DNA of 64,000 nt from Cymbomonas tetramitiformis (GCA_001247695.2 LGRX02024790.1:1-64000); one strand, 5' to 3'; shown: positions 48,715 to 59,641, counted from the stretch's first letter. The notes: generated from the sequence alone by a model not told the origin. Numbers and translations are program-made.

Positions 48715-49540
48715 CGCCCCGAGGGCTTGCGGCTGCGCTAGCGGCTGCGCCCCGAGCGCTTGCGGCCGCGCTAACGGCTGCGCCCCGAGCGCTTGTGGCT
48801 GCGCTAGCGGCTGCCTCCCGAGCGCTTGCGGCTGCGATAGCGGCTCCGCCTCGAGCGCTTGCGGCTGCGATAGCGGCTGCGCCCCGAGCGCTTGCGGCCG
48901 CGCTAACGGCTGCGCCCCGAGCGCTTGTGGCTGCGCTAGCGGCTGCCTCCCGAGCGCTCGCGGCTGCGATAGCGGCTCCGCCTCGAGCGCTTGCGGCTGC
49001 GCTAACGGCTGCGCCCCGAGCGCCTGCGGCCGCGCTAACGGCTGCTTCCCGAGCGCTTGCGGCTGCGCTAGCGGCCTCGCCTCGAGCGCCTGTGGCTGCG
49101 CTAACGGCTGCGCCCCGAGCGCCTGCGGCTGCGCTAGCGGCTGCGTCCCGAGCGCTTGTGGCTGCGCTAGCGGCTGCCTCCCGAGCGCTTGCGGCTGCGC
49201 TAACGGCTCCGCCTCGAGCGCTTGCGGCTGCGCTAACGGCTGCGCCCCGAGCGCTTGCGGCTGCGCTAGCGGCCTCGCCCCGAGCGCCTGTGGCTGCACT
49301 AGCGGCTGCGCCCCGAGCGCTAGCGGCTGCGCTAGCGGCCTCGCCCCGAGCACCGGCGGCTGCGCTAGCGGCTGCGCCCTTAGCGCCTGCGGCTGCACCT
49401 GCGGCTGCGCCCTGAGCGTTTGCGGCTGCGCTAGCGACTGCGCCCCGAGCGCCTGCGGCTGCGCTAGCGGTTGCATCCCGAGCACCGGCGGCTGCGTTAT
49501 CGGCTGCGTCCCGAGCGCCGGCGGCTGCGCTAGCGGCTGC
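48715..49540. repeat. 33-bp tandem repeat (~25 units)
   Basis: Units of GGCTGCGCTAGCGGCTGCGC plus CCCGAGCGCTTGC, 33 bp each. Variation is concentrated at TAGC/TAAC, GCTTGC/GCCTGC and CCCC/CTCC positions. All six frames are largely open. Confidence 0.95.
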
Positions 49541-50676
49541 GTGTGCTTCCGGTGTTGTCGCAGCCCGGGCAGCCGCTACGTGTTGTGCTCTTGCAACTCC
49601 CGCGAATCGCCACGTGCTTGTGTCGCTGGCTGTGGCACGCCGCACTCCTGTGGCCTACCGTTGCGTATCAGCTGCAGCTGGTGCCCCCGGCGTAGCAGCT
49701 GTCACGCGTCGTGCACTCGCGGCTCCGCACCTTGCAGGCTCGTGTCACCCTCTGCTCCTGCACTGCGAGCGCGTGCTCCGTGCGTCGGCTCAGTCGCGCT
49801 ACGTGTCGGTCCAGGGCGGGCCGCGTCTGAGACTGCGCCAAGGCTTGCGCCGGTAGTAGGGCACCAGGCATGAGCCCATGCTTGCGCTTCTTGATCCCAG
49901 CTCTCCTTCACCTCTGGGACCCAGTGCTGGGCAACCTCCTGAAACATTGCGTGCAGCGAGGAGCCCGAGTCGCGAGACGTTGGAGGTATCATTTCACTAG
50001 CGCTCTTGGGGGACGCAGCCGCAGAGCACGTGTCGTTGCCCGCCCAACTGTGCAGGGCAGCCTTCTGGCGCAGCATTGCGTGCAGCAAGGAGCCCGAGTC
50101 GCGAGACGCAGGCGATACCCTGCTAGTGCTCTTGGCGGGTGCAACAGCAGGGCAAGTGTCGTTGCCTGTCCGGCTGTGGTTGGCGCAGGTGGAGGAGGCG
50201 TGCGTTGTAGCACTGCTGTGCGCGCGTGCGCTGCTCTCCCGCATGGGCGCACGCTTGTCGCTCACTGCTGCGCCACTCCGTCGCGTCCCCGCCAGCCGCC
50301 TCGCCGGAGCCCTCGCAAGCCGAGGTTGTCCCGCAAACACCAGCCGCCCTCCGCTGCGGCACACGACTACCAGCGGCCGCGTAGGCGAATTTTTACCAAG
50401 CGCATGTCGCTCCGCGCGCCACCCCAACGGTTGCACCGGCTCCATCCCGCCCGACGCTATCGTCCCGGAGCGAAATGCCACCTGCTGCAATCCTTGCACC
50501 AACGGCTGCGACGAGCTTTGCGCCTGCGGCGTCATGTCAGGTGCCGGGGCCGTTGTGGTTCCCACACGCCACACTGACTGCTGCAGACACCCCCGAATTG
50601 GCAGCTGTTGAGCTTTATGCGTACGTGGGCCCACGTTGATCACTGGCCGAGGCGTTTTGCTTTGTAGCTCCAGTGT

Positions 50677-50860
50677 GTTTACATTTATCTCAGTCCGGAT
50701 ATGATACGATACATATACTATGCTGTAAGTGTTCGATATCATAACATATATGTACGCCTCAATGTACAGCATCATCATGTGCTGACACACGACGACGTTC
50801 TTTGCGCAAGTGCGAGAGTGTTTACATTTATCTCAGTACGGATATGATACGATAAATATA
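50677..50860. repeat. ~45-bp direct repeat pair
   Basis: GTGTTTACATTTATCTCAGT followed by CGGATATGATACGATA occurs at ~50677 and ~50818, at the edge of the GC-rich domain. Confidence 0.8.
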
Positions 50861-50929
50861 CTGTGTCGTAAGTGTGCAATATTTAATCACTATAAAGTAT
50901 TGTGTGCATTTTCACTGTCGTGAATTGCC

Positions 50930-51060
50930 AGTGTACCCCGATCGCGCCGGGAGAAGCGTCGCATATTAAATCACGGTCCGTGTCTACTATCAAATGCCTA
51001 TGTGTTTGTGGTAAGTGCGTTGTGGTAAGTCATGGTTGATTTTTAATTCTCGTGTGTTTA
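50930..51060 (+). repeat. SINE-like repeat S1, subfamily b
   Basis: GAATTGCCAGTGTACCCCG, CGCCGGGAGAAGCGTCGC, TCACGGTCCGTGTCTACTAT. The GGGAGAAGCGTCG form is shared with copies at 56700-56860 and 63000-63180. Confidence 0.7.
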
Positions 51061-51825
51061 CGTGTGGCTTACAAGGGCACGCGGAGGGAAAGTCCAACAA
51101 CCTCATTGGTGGCAGCAATGTTCGCGAAGCACACGAGCGGCGCCATTCATTCCAACCACAATGTTGAAAAACTACGATACATTGGTAGTTTTGCCCTCGT
51201 CACTTTATAACAAATTGACAGCGGTTAATAATATTGGGTGACATGACATAGCCTAGTGTTTGTCACGGTCTGGGTGATCCTGGATGCCTCTAATAAATGG
51301 TGTCATATCAATACATTTGTATTCGATGTGGTGGTGTTTTTAGAGTGATATAATGACATAACCTAGTGATTTTTGTCTAAAACCTAGTGGGACTGGTACA
51401 CTATATAGTGGAACGCGATTTTTCATATAGTGGTGTACCTAGCACCCGAAGATGTCATCGGGTTGTCGGGATCTTGTAAATGTGTACTGTATGTCAATCA
51501 ATTTTTGAACCGACAGCAAAATCCCAGTTCCATTATACAGTGTACCATTTCCATTATATCGATGTAGGGCGCGGTCCTCGTTGAGTATTATCGAAGAATG
51601 ATTCGATATTGTCGAGGCATCGTTCCTTAAACCCTAATCTCAATGTTTTTGTTCCTCAACGTGCCTGATACCCAGGCTACTTAAACCGATATTTAGAGGA
51701 TCAAGATGACCTCGGATCAAACTTTTGGCAAGACACTGCAGAAAGAGCAGCTCGAGAACTTGACAACATGGGTGCTCAAATTTTTAAAGGACCTTCAAGG
51801 AAACCCGCTGCACCTCGTTTATTAA

Positions 51826-52368
51826 CCCCTAAGGAGCGGTTTGTACCGTATACGGACGGATCACTCAATTCTGCATTGTGAAGCCGTAAGAATGTCAAAT
51901 TTACTTTCGAGGACAGTTCTGAAAACCTCTCGGCAAGCTGCATGCAACTATGTATTTGGAGAATGTCAAATCAGACATACTCTTTAGAGGGTTGCGGTTT
52001 AAACCTAAAATTTCGCATATTATGAGTATGGCAATCCTAGGGCACACGTGTAACAAGTGTTACATGCGCCCTAACGCGGATATATACCACATTATTGATA
52101 TTGATCATTAGGCATGATGCACACTAGGTGTACTAGGGTCGGCATCAGGGATTTTTTCTAGCTTAAAGAGTAAATTTTGCTATCAAGTCTATCCAATTTA
52201 ATTTGACGAATATTCTAGCAACGGCATTTTATACACGCTTAAACAATCCGCCTTGAGTAGACGTTTCCGTAGCTGTGTTCAAAAGTAAAATTGGATATCC
52301 AAAGCTTGAGTTATCGCAAAATATGTGCGGATTCTCAAACCTTAAAGATTCCATCCGCTTCTTAGGGG
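51826..52368. mobile_element. piggyBac-like MITE, copy 5 (complete)
   Basis: 543 bp between TTAA at 51822-51825 and 52369-52372; ends CCCCTAAGGAGCGG and CCGCTTCTTAGGGG. Nested in element T. Confidence 0.88.
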
Positions 52369-52379
52369 TTAAGCGAATC

Positions 52380-52640
52380 AGTCAATTTAGCAAAGGGTAA
52401 TAGACAATGATGTAGTAGTTCCACTATATAGTGAAATTGGTACACTATATAGTGTACCAGTTCCACTATATAGTGAGCCTGGTACACTATATAGTGGTCA
52501 ATCCCACTATGTAGTGGAACTGGTACACTAGATAGTGTACCAGTTCCACTACATAGTGGTACGCCACTATATAGTGGAACTGGTACACTATATAGTGTAC
52601 CAGTTCCACTACATAGTGGTACGCCACTATATAGTGTACA
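52380..52640. repeat. CACTATATAGTG palindromic repeat array
   Basis: About ten copies of the palindrome CACTATATAGTG (some CACTACATAGTG), spaced by GGAACTGGTA-like linkers. Array of potential hairpins. Confidence 0.93.
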
Positions 52641-52647
52641 AAAACCA

Positions 52648-52905
52648 CTAGGTTTTGTACCAACACCCAAAAGTATTGCTCGGCCGAACGTCCTGTAGTT
52701 CCTTTGTCGATCTCTCCAGACTCCTTTGCATGGGTTGATTGCTGATCTGAATGTGAACACTTTCGTTGTCCTCGTGTTTAGCAAGGGATGCGCTCACCGC
52801 TTTTACTTGTTTAGAGGTGCTGTTGGAATCTTTGTAGGAATCACACGGCGGTGCAAAAGACTGGTGATGTTTCAACTGGCCGCACGGAGCCTTGCGGGAT
52901 ATCAC
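52648..52905 (-). CDS. Short Ser/Lys-rich ORF, uncertain
   Basis: About 85 codons ending inside element T (GCWYKT then stop). Composition (ASLAKHEDNESVHIQIS) looks protein-like, but no family, start context or splice signals support it. Could be an exon fragment. Confidence 0.2.
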   Translation of the reverse strand: MISRKAPCGQLKHHQSFAPPCDSYKDSNSTSKQVKAVSASLAKHEDNESVHIQISNQPMQRSLERSTKELQDVRPSNTFGCWYKT

Positions 52906-52991
52906 ATCACCGATGACACACTACGCGGCCTGGACGCTAATTCATTTACCGATCCGCTATTTGCGTTGTTAGTTCTCGGATTTTTCAGAGC

Positions 52992-53755
52992 TATGTTTAA
53001 ATTTTGTACATCTGAACAATGTTCTGATTGATCACAAAGCAGAGATCTCCGTAACTCTAGCTCACTTCAATTCATACACGTGAAAAGTAATTTTTCACTA
53101 TTTTCACGTGCTACCAACCACAAATCGTGGCACAGACCATACTAGCTAACTATGATCCTCCTGCGTGCCTGCCACGTCAGTCGCGCTGTGTTGATCGTTC
53201 GTGCTTCCACAATTCACGGCTCGTCCTCTTTGAATACTGCCAGCTTCATAGCATTCTCAGCCGAGCCTTAAGAAATTCTAGAAAACCGTAGCATACTTAC
53301 TTCATTCGGCGGACTCCAATTCCTTCGTCACCTCGCCGTAGCGCATCGCGTTGACGCCAGCCGCCACGTCAAGGGAAGCCGAGAATTGCCAGCGGTGAAG
53401 CGGAATAAATAAAAGACCAACAAAATCACAAGTAGGTAAAAACGCCACAAATTAATTACCTGCAGTGGAACAACAACACTTCAGTAATTTCAGGAGTACA
53501 CCGTGCTTCACCACCGGCATGCTCCCGAGACTGCAGAAGTGGACAGCGTTTGTGTTCTTGACGTCCTCGACGCACCAGTCCATACCACCAGATCCAGTCG
53601 TACACCCCAGGTCTCCCAAGCACCAGCGCCGTTGTCGTCCCACCAGCAACAGTAAAAATGCGTCGCGTTCGCCACGTCGTCTAAAGAGAGTCGAAAGAAC
53701 AAACGCGCGACACCGCGCACCAAAACGGCAACCCTAACTATCCCCGGCAAACAAT
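52992..53755 (-). repeat. Duplicated gene-like segment, copy 2 (degraded)
   Basis: Direct copy of 33227-33985. Differences include loss of the TACTGCAG acceptor (now TACTGTTG) and a stop replacing the Gly codon after KEDEP, so any encoded protein is broken here. Confidence 0.6.
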
Positions 53756-53759
53756 TGCT

Positions 53760-54500
53760 GAGTATATATCGCTGCAAAAGCAAAGAGGCTGCCATCAATA
53801 TTTTTTGCAAAACAAGTATATCTATACCTCTAAGAAGTGGTGAGATATGGGATGGCGTGGAGGCTGAGATAGCTGCGGGGTTATGCCGTGGGTTTGCTCG
53901 TTTTGTCAGCGCCGGCTAATTTTCACCTCCGCGAGAAAACACACCATTTCTTTTTGAAGGGCTTAGAACGGTTCCAAGTTTTTTTCAAACGCTTGTTTAC
54001 GAGTTTTTTGAGGATCGTATGTTTTCCGATTTCTTGTTTGTGGCAAAACGTAAAGGGACAAAAATATTTTTTCCTCAGCAGTCGAATACTCGGATCATCG
54101 CTGATTGACCCGGTTTTGGGTTTCAAGCATTTTTGGTGGCTGGGCGCTACTGAACCCCCGTTACTCCCAGAATCTTGTGAAAATGATGTGTTAGAGCACC
54201 TTTGTTTTTTGTCACAGGCATATCCGCACAGCTACGAATATGCATTTTGACTGGACAGTAGATTTCGCTGACCTCCTGACCACGTGCCTCTTCTGAAAGG
54301 ACTTTGACTACTTATGAGGTGTGTTCGCTTTCTAAGCCTTTACATTCATCTCAGGAAAGAATATCATGGCTTGGCTGGGAGTTTTCTCGCGCTGTGTTAT
54401 TAATGGTTTTGCGTCGTACAACTTGGGCTTTGCAGGGGCATTCTATCTGCGCCGGCCACAGGAGACACAGCAGACTTCAAGTGTTTCCACATGTCGGTGT
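53760..54500. other. Intergenic, no recognised gene
   Basis: One plus-strand open stretch of ~120 codons (53888-54250, no ATG start) without recognisable motif. Confidence 0.4.
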
Positions 54501-54504
54501 GGCC

Positions 54505-54920
54505 GTCTGGATGTTGGTGAGTGCCACCCCAGCTTGGTATAAACCCCAATCACACCTGACTTTCTCGAGTCTCTGGCCATCTGTGACGAGGACCTCGAGA
54601 AAGCTACCCGACGGCACTGACCATACTGTTCGAGTGCATCATCCACACATTTGGTGTGGCAGTCTGGAGGTTGACAAATGCCACCCCACCTTGGGCTCAA
54701 CCCCAATCACGCCTAGCTTTCTCGAGTTCCTCGCCAAGAGCTGCGGTGAGGGGATCGAGAAAGCTACCCGCCAGAACTGCACTGACCGTACGGTTGAGGT
54801 GTGATCAACATATTTGGTGTGGTAGTGTGGAGGTTTATTGGCAAATGCCACCCCAGCTTGGGTTTAACCCCAATCACGCCTGGCTTACTCGAGTCCTTTG
54901 ACTTAAAGGACTCGCGCAAG
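54505..54920. repeat. ~160-bp tandem triplication
   Basis: TGCCACCCCAGCTTGG-type starts at ~54522, ~54688 and ~54847, each followed by AACCCCAATCACGCCTGGCT and CTCGAG; ORFs through it follow the repeat. Confidence 0.85.
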
Positions 54921-55419
54921 CTGACCGCCGAAAGGGCTGTAGAATCGTGCAGCTCCTTCGGTTTCTGACTCTCCGCATTTTTATAACCCTAACACCCTGA
55001 GCACTTCACAAGCAATCATGTAAAGGCATTTGCATCCCTTCAACTTTGAGCTAGTCGGACACCTGTATTTCCTATGCTGCACATAACACTTTATTTGTTG
55101 CACAGTTATGTGTTTAGAATACACTGGTATGTTTGAGAATGTAGAGGTCACGCCACAATTTAATGGCTGTGCACTCTCAGATCAGTCAGAGTACAGCTTG
55201 AAGCAAAGCGCGCGACAAAGCATTGTAGCACGGCTGCAATCGAACAAATATTATGTGCGTAGGTATGTGTAGTAGAATTAAAAGTGAATAGTACCTCTTC
55301 TATGTGACCAAATGTGCTTCTTGAGAAAACAAGTGAAATAGCTAGTCCGTGTATCGCGCTCTGAGCCGTGGTAATGTTGCAAATTTATGACCCATCCCAA
55401 TGTTACAGATGGTTTTGTT

Positions 55420-55545
55420 AGCAATACAAAGCTGCATCCAAAGCTCAGCTCAGGACGACAGGGATACAATGCACCCAACATACACAAAGTCGCGGCCTGT
55501 TTGTACGTGGTCATTGCAGCTATTGCCAATATTATATTGCAATGA
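55420..55545 (-). repeat. SINE-like repeat S2, inverted copy
   Basis: Matches 41700-41835 in reverse (GCTGCATCCAAAGCTCAGCT, GCAGCTATTGCCAATAT). Confidence 0.7.
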
Positions 55546-55860
55546 TAGTATATACTTCTTTCTTATTATTGCAGGAATCAGCCTGTGTCTTTGGGCAATT
55601 TCCCTATTGCCTTATTCATTCACGATTACGCTCTGGCTGAGTACAAAGTGACTGGCATTGCTGTATTTATATTGTGATTTTTGCGTAGTAAACACCCACA
55701 CGAGGACGAGGTGCAAGTCTGTTTGGCGTGTGTTTAATGCCCATCGTCCCGTGACTGCTTCCGTGTGCGTGTTTGGTTTGATACAGCAAATCTTTGTTTC
55801 AGCATTTCCTTTTTCCTGTATGTAGGTTTGGTTTTCAGGTTTGCATATTGTGGAGCCTTA

Positions 55861-56452
55861 GGCCCGTCGTTGTATCTGGTTTGGGAACTTTGTCGCGATG
55901 TCGGCATGTCGTTGTGTCGTGTCGGATGTCGCTGTCGCGTGACCAGTTACAACGATGAAATTTCTCTGGACTGCATGACGTCCGGTGCGCACGTGGCGTC
56001 CGGATTTATATTTCTTTTCCCCCCATCGGGTGGCACAAATGCCTCGATCGTTGAAACGCACGTGCTAGATTCACTATTTCGCTTTCCCCCCACAAAACGC
56101 GGTCATGTCTTTTTGCCAACGTGGAACCGAAAAACCGACATGCCCGACATGCGCGACATTAAATGCCTGTGCGCCCTTAAAAAAGTTTTGATCTAACGAT
56201 AGATTTTAGATTAACACGACATAGGTCGACAAAAACGCGACAAAATGGGGTTACGTTATCTTTTTTGGAGCTACAATATCTTTCGTTTTCACCGACATGC
56301 AGAGATATCGTAGCTCCCAAAAAGATATCGTAACGCATGTCGCATGTCAGCGGTCGATTTTCAGATTTTTTCAACCAATCAAATCGCCGTGATCAAAAAC
56401 GCAACAGACCGACATGTAGTCAAAATTCCCAAACCAGATACAACGACGGGCC
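55861..56452. mobile_element. PIF/Harbinger-like MITE (TTA target)
   Basis: 592 bp with ~27-bp inverted ends GGCCCGTCGTTGTATCTGGT, flanked by TTA at 55858-55860 and 56453-56455. A second internal inverted pair (GGAGCTACAATATCTTT / AAAGATATCGTAACG) is present. TTA duplications and GGCC/GGGC ends fit Harbinger/Tourist elements. Confidence 0.8.
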
Positions 56453-56524
56453 TTATGGTATAGTTCTTAGACCTTATTTAGTGACTAGCAATGTGATGTG
56501 TATGTGGCACATATCGCACAATGC

Positions 56525-56860
56525 GTGGTGGTAAGCCAGAGTGAATACTATATATATACTAGCAATGTGATGTGTATGTGCTGACAGTGCCAATACTTTA
56601 TTTGCCTTGCTCCCAAGCCCATCCAGCATCACCTGCTAGCATCATTTTTGTCATGTACACCTCTTGTAACTATGTTATGTTATGCCACTTCATTAATTTG
56701 AGAATAAAACATCAACCCTGGTTTACCACAGCGCACTCCTTACCGCATGTACCAAATACAAAGGCATCCGATAGTAGACACGGACCACAACTTAATATGC
56801 GACACTTCTCCCGGAGCGAACGGGGCATACACGGCTGCATTGGTAATTCACGATAGTGAA
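56525..56860 (-). repeat. SINE-like S1 pieces, including subfamily b copy
   Basis: A 3'-end piece (GTGGTAAGCCAGAGTGAATA) near 56528 and a subfamily b copy at 56700-56860 (ATCCGATAGTAGACACGGAC, CTTCTCCCGGAGCGAACGGG). Confidence 0.65.
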
Positions 56861-56890
56861 GATGCACAATATATATATATATTGATTATG

Positions 56891-59632
56891 CTACTTCAAT
56901 AATTTGCTATGCGCACCAAGGCAATCGTCATGTTGCATGCACTCCACGGTCTCCAGCTCTTTACCGCCGTCATGCCCACCCATCACGTATATGTGTTGTC
57001 CCTGCACCACCGCCGCGCACCCATAGCGTTTGGTGCTCATTCTGGCCACCGCCTTCCAACGCCCGGTTGCCACATCCATGCGCTCCACCGTCTGCAGATA
57101 GTTGTCACCATCACGCCCACCCATCACATATATGTGTTGTCCCTGCACCACCGCTGCGCACCCATAGCGCTTGGTGCCCATGCTGGCCACCGCCTCCCAC
57201 TGCCGCCCTGTTGCCACATCCATGCGCTCCACGGTCTCCAAATAGTTGTCGCCATCACGCCCACCAATTGCATAGATATGCTGTCCCAGCACCACTGCTG
57301 CACACCCAGAGCGTTTGGTGCCCATGCTGGCAACCGCCTCCCACAGCCCTGTTGCCACGTCCATGCGCTCCACGGTCTGCAGGTATTGCCAGCCGCCAAG
57401 ACCAAGACCACACCCGCCGCCTATCACATATATATGCTGTCCCTGCACCACCGCCGCGCACCCATAGCGCATGGTGCTCATTCTAGCAGGCGCCTGGAAC
57501 CATAGCCCTGTGGCCACGTCCATGCGCTCCAGGTAGTTGACGCCGGATCGCCATGAGCTTCCGCCCATTACATAGATATGCTGTCCGTGCACCACCGCCG
57601 CACACTGGTAGCGATAAGTCTTCATGCAGCCTCTCACCTGTTCCCACTGCACTTGCCATTGACCTGCCACTGCCTTGCCAGCTGACACATCCATGCGCTC
57701 CACGGTCTTCAGGCAATTCCAGCCACCGCCAGCATACCCTCCTATCACATATACGTGATGTCCCTGCACCACCGCCGCGCACCCATGGCGCTTGGTGCCC
57801 ATGCTGGCAACCGCCTCCCACCGCCTTTCTGGCATGTCCATATCATCCTGCATGCGCTCCACGGTCTCTAGGTATTTGTAGGCATCATTGAACCCGCCAA
57901 TCGCAAAGATGTGTTGTCCCAGCACCACTGCAGCGCACCCATAGCGCTTGGTGCCCATGCTGGCCACCACCTCCCACTGCCCTGTTGCCACATCCATGCG
58001 CTCCACCGTCTGCAGGTATGTGCCGCCATCATACCCGCCGATCGCATAGATATACTGTCCCAGCACAGCCGCCGAGCACCAATAGCGCTTGGTGCCCATG
58101 CTGGCCACCACCTCCCACCGCCCTGTTGCCACATCCAAGCGCTCCACGGTCTCCAGATATATGTGCCAACGACCGCATCCGCTGTCCATACCGCCTATTG
58201 CATATATATGTTGTCCCTGCACCACCGCTGCGCACCCATAGCGCTCGGTGCCCATGCTGTCCACTACCTCCCACTCCCTTGTCGTCACGTCCATGCGCTC
58301 CACCGTCTGCAGGTACTTGCTGCTACTCATCCCGCCTATTACATATATGTACTGTCCCTGCACCGCCGCCGCGCACCCATAGCGCTCCGTGCCCATCCTA
58401 CCCACTTTTTCCCACTGCCCTTGTGACTGACCTGCCACTGCCTTGCCAGCTGACATGTCCATGCGCTCCACGGTCTTCAGGTAATTGCAGTCAGCATTAA
58501 ACCCTCCTATCACATATATGTGCTGTCCCTGCACCACTGCCGCGCACCCATGGCGCTTGATGCGCATGCTGGCAACCGCCTTCCACCGCCTCTCGGTCTC
58601 GTCCATGCACTCCACGGTCTCCAGGTGTTTGCAGCTATCATTAAACCCGCCAATTGCAAAGACATGTTGTCCCTGTACCACTGCCGCGCACCCATAGCGC
58701 TTGGTGCCCATGCTGGCGACCGCCTCCCACCCCGCTGTCGTCACGCGCATGCGCTCCACGGTCTGCAGGAACTTGCCAAGCGAATCTTCTGCGCCTCCTA
58801 TGACATATATGTGTTGTCCTTGCACCACCGCCGCACACCCATATCTCTTGGTGCCCATGCTGGGCAGCGCCTCCCACCGCCCTGTCTCCACCTTCATGTA
58901 CTCCACGGTCTCCAGGTACTTAGCATGGTTTTCCGCACCGCCGATCACATATATGTGTTGTCCCTGCACCACCGCTGCGCACCCACATCGCTTTACGCAC
59001 ATGCTGGCCTCCACCTCCCACTGCCCTGTTGCCACATCCATGCGCTCCACGGTCGCCAGGTGATTGCCATACAGGTGTTTGCCGCCACTCTTATTGCTGC
59101 CTGCCATCACATAGATGTACTGTCCCTGCACCACTGCCGCACACCCATATCTCTTGGTGCCCATGCTGCACACCGCCTCCCACTGTCTTGTCTCCAAGTT
59201 CATGCGTTCCACGGTCTCCAGTAATTTGATGCCATCACTGCCACCTATTGCATAGATGTACTGTCCCTGCACCACCGCTGCAAACCCATAGCGCTTGGTG
59301 CACATGCTGGGCACCGCCTCCCACTGCCCTGTCGCCACGTCCATGCGCTCCACGGTCTCTAGGAACTTACTAGGATTTTCCGCGCCACCAATTGCATAGA
59401 TGTACTGTCCCTGCACCACCGCAGTGCACCCACATCGCTTGGTGCACATGCTGCGTACCGCCTCCCACTGCCCTGTCGCCACGTCCATGCGCTCCACGGT
59501 CTCTAGGAACTTGCTAGGATTTTCCGCGCCACCAATTGCATAGATGTACTGTCCCTGCACCACCGCCGTGCATCCATGGCGGTTTGTGCACATGCTGCGT
59601 ACCGCCTCCCACTGCCTTTCTACCATGTCCAT
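56891..59632 (-). CDS. Kelch-repeat protein, 18 repeats, no intron
   Basis: 913 codons from ATG 59632 (MDMVERQW) to the stop at 56891; the frame is open only nine codons further upstream, with no Met. The whole protein consists of 18 kelch units of 47-58 residues, consensus WEAVASMGTKRYGCAAVVQG, QHIYVIGG, then TVERMDVATG. Each unit has the GG pair (one is AG) plus a separated Tyr and Trp typical of kelch blades. Eighteen units would make three six-bladed propellers. No BTB, BACK, F-box or signal peptide. Kelch propellers bind partner proteins; partner unknown. Repeats 1 and 2 are almost identical, so the array was recently expanded or homogenised. No promoter motif was identified in 59642-59911. 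Confidence 0.93.
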   Translation of the reverse strand: MDMVERQWEAVRSMCTNRHGCTAVVQGQYIYAIGGAENPSKFLETVERMDVATGQWEAVRSMCTKRCGCTAVVQGQYIYAIGGAENPSKFLETVERMDVATGQWEAVPSMCTKRYGFAAVVQGQYIYAIGGSDGIKLLETVERMNLETRQWEAVCSMGTKRYGCAAVVQGQYIYVMAGSNKSGGKHLYGNHLATVERMDVATGQWEVEASMCVKRCGCAAVVQGQHIYVIGGAENHAKYLETVEYMKVETGRWEALPSMGTKRYGCAAVVQGQHIYVIGGAEDSLGKFLQTVERMRVTTAGWEAVASMGTKRYGCAAVVQGQHVFAIGGFNDSCKHLETVECMDETERRWKAVASMRIKRHGCAAVVQGQHIYVIGGFNADCNYLKTVERMDMSAGKAVAGQSQGQWEKVGRMGTERYGCAAAVQGQYIYVIGGMSSSKYLQTVERMDVTTREWEVVDSMGTERYGCAAVVQGQHIYAIGGMDSGCGRWHIYLETVERLDVATGRWEVVASMGTKRYWCSAAVLGQYIYAIGGYDGGTYLQTVERMDVATGQWEVVASMGTKRYGCAAVVLGQHIFAIGGFNDAYKYLETVERMQDDMDMPERRWEAVASMGTKRHGCAAVVQGHHVYVIGGYAGGGWNCLKTVERMDVSAGKAVAGQWQVQWEQVRGCMKTYRYQCAAVVHGQHIYVMGGSSWRSGVNYLERMDVATGLWFQAPARMSTMRYGCAAVVQGQHIYVIGGGCGLGLGGWQYLQTVERMDVATGLWEAVASMGTKRSGCAAVVLGQHIYAIGGRDGDNYLETVERMDVATGRQWEAVASMGTKRYGCAAVVQGQHIYVMGGRDGDNYLQTVERMDVATGRWKAVARMSTKRYGCAAVVQGQHIYVMGGHDGGKELETVECMQHDDCLGAHSKLLK

Positions 59633-59641
59633 GTCAACCAC

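Larger units (their letters stand above)
44280..50650. repeat. GC-rich minisatellite domain, coding status unclear
   Basis: 6.4 kb of GC-rich sequence made of several tandem families, with ORFs of 250-660 codons overlapping in up to three frames on both strands. Minus-strand readings are Gln/Ala-rich (LAQPQALGAQP units, and AWAHARCP segments recurring at 45.1, 45.4 and 49.87 kb); plus-strand readings are Cys/Ala-rich. Since the repeat periods are multiples of 3, open frames arise without selection. A real repetitive protein gene may be present, but the sequence does not tell which frame. An S1 3' end (TATTCACTCTGGCTTACC) is inserted near 45975. Confidence 0.7.
51352..52680. mobile_element. 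Unclassified element T, copy 1 (with nested MITE)
   Basis: Inverted relative of 60115-60835. Ends carry ACCTAGTG-type sequence (CATAACCTAGTG at one side, AAAACCACTAGGTTTTG at the other). The interior includes a conserved short ORF start (MTSDQTFGKTLQKEQLENL near 51706) and CACTATATAGTG repeats. A TTAA MITE (51826-52368) splits it; the other copy is the empty site. It lies against an S1 fragment. Confidence 0.7.

Noticed and set aside
54304..54804. 166-codon plus-strand ORF
   Set aside because: It follows a ~160-bp tandem triplication and has no recognisable motif; the opposite strand is equally open.
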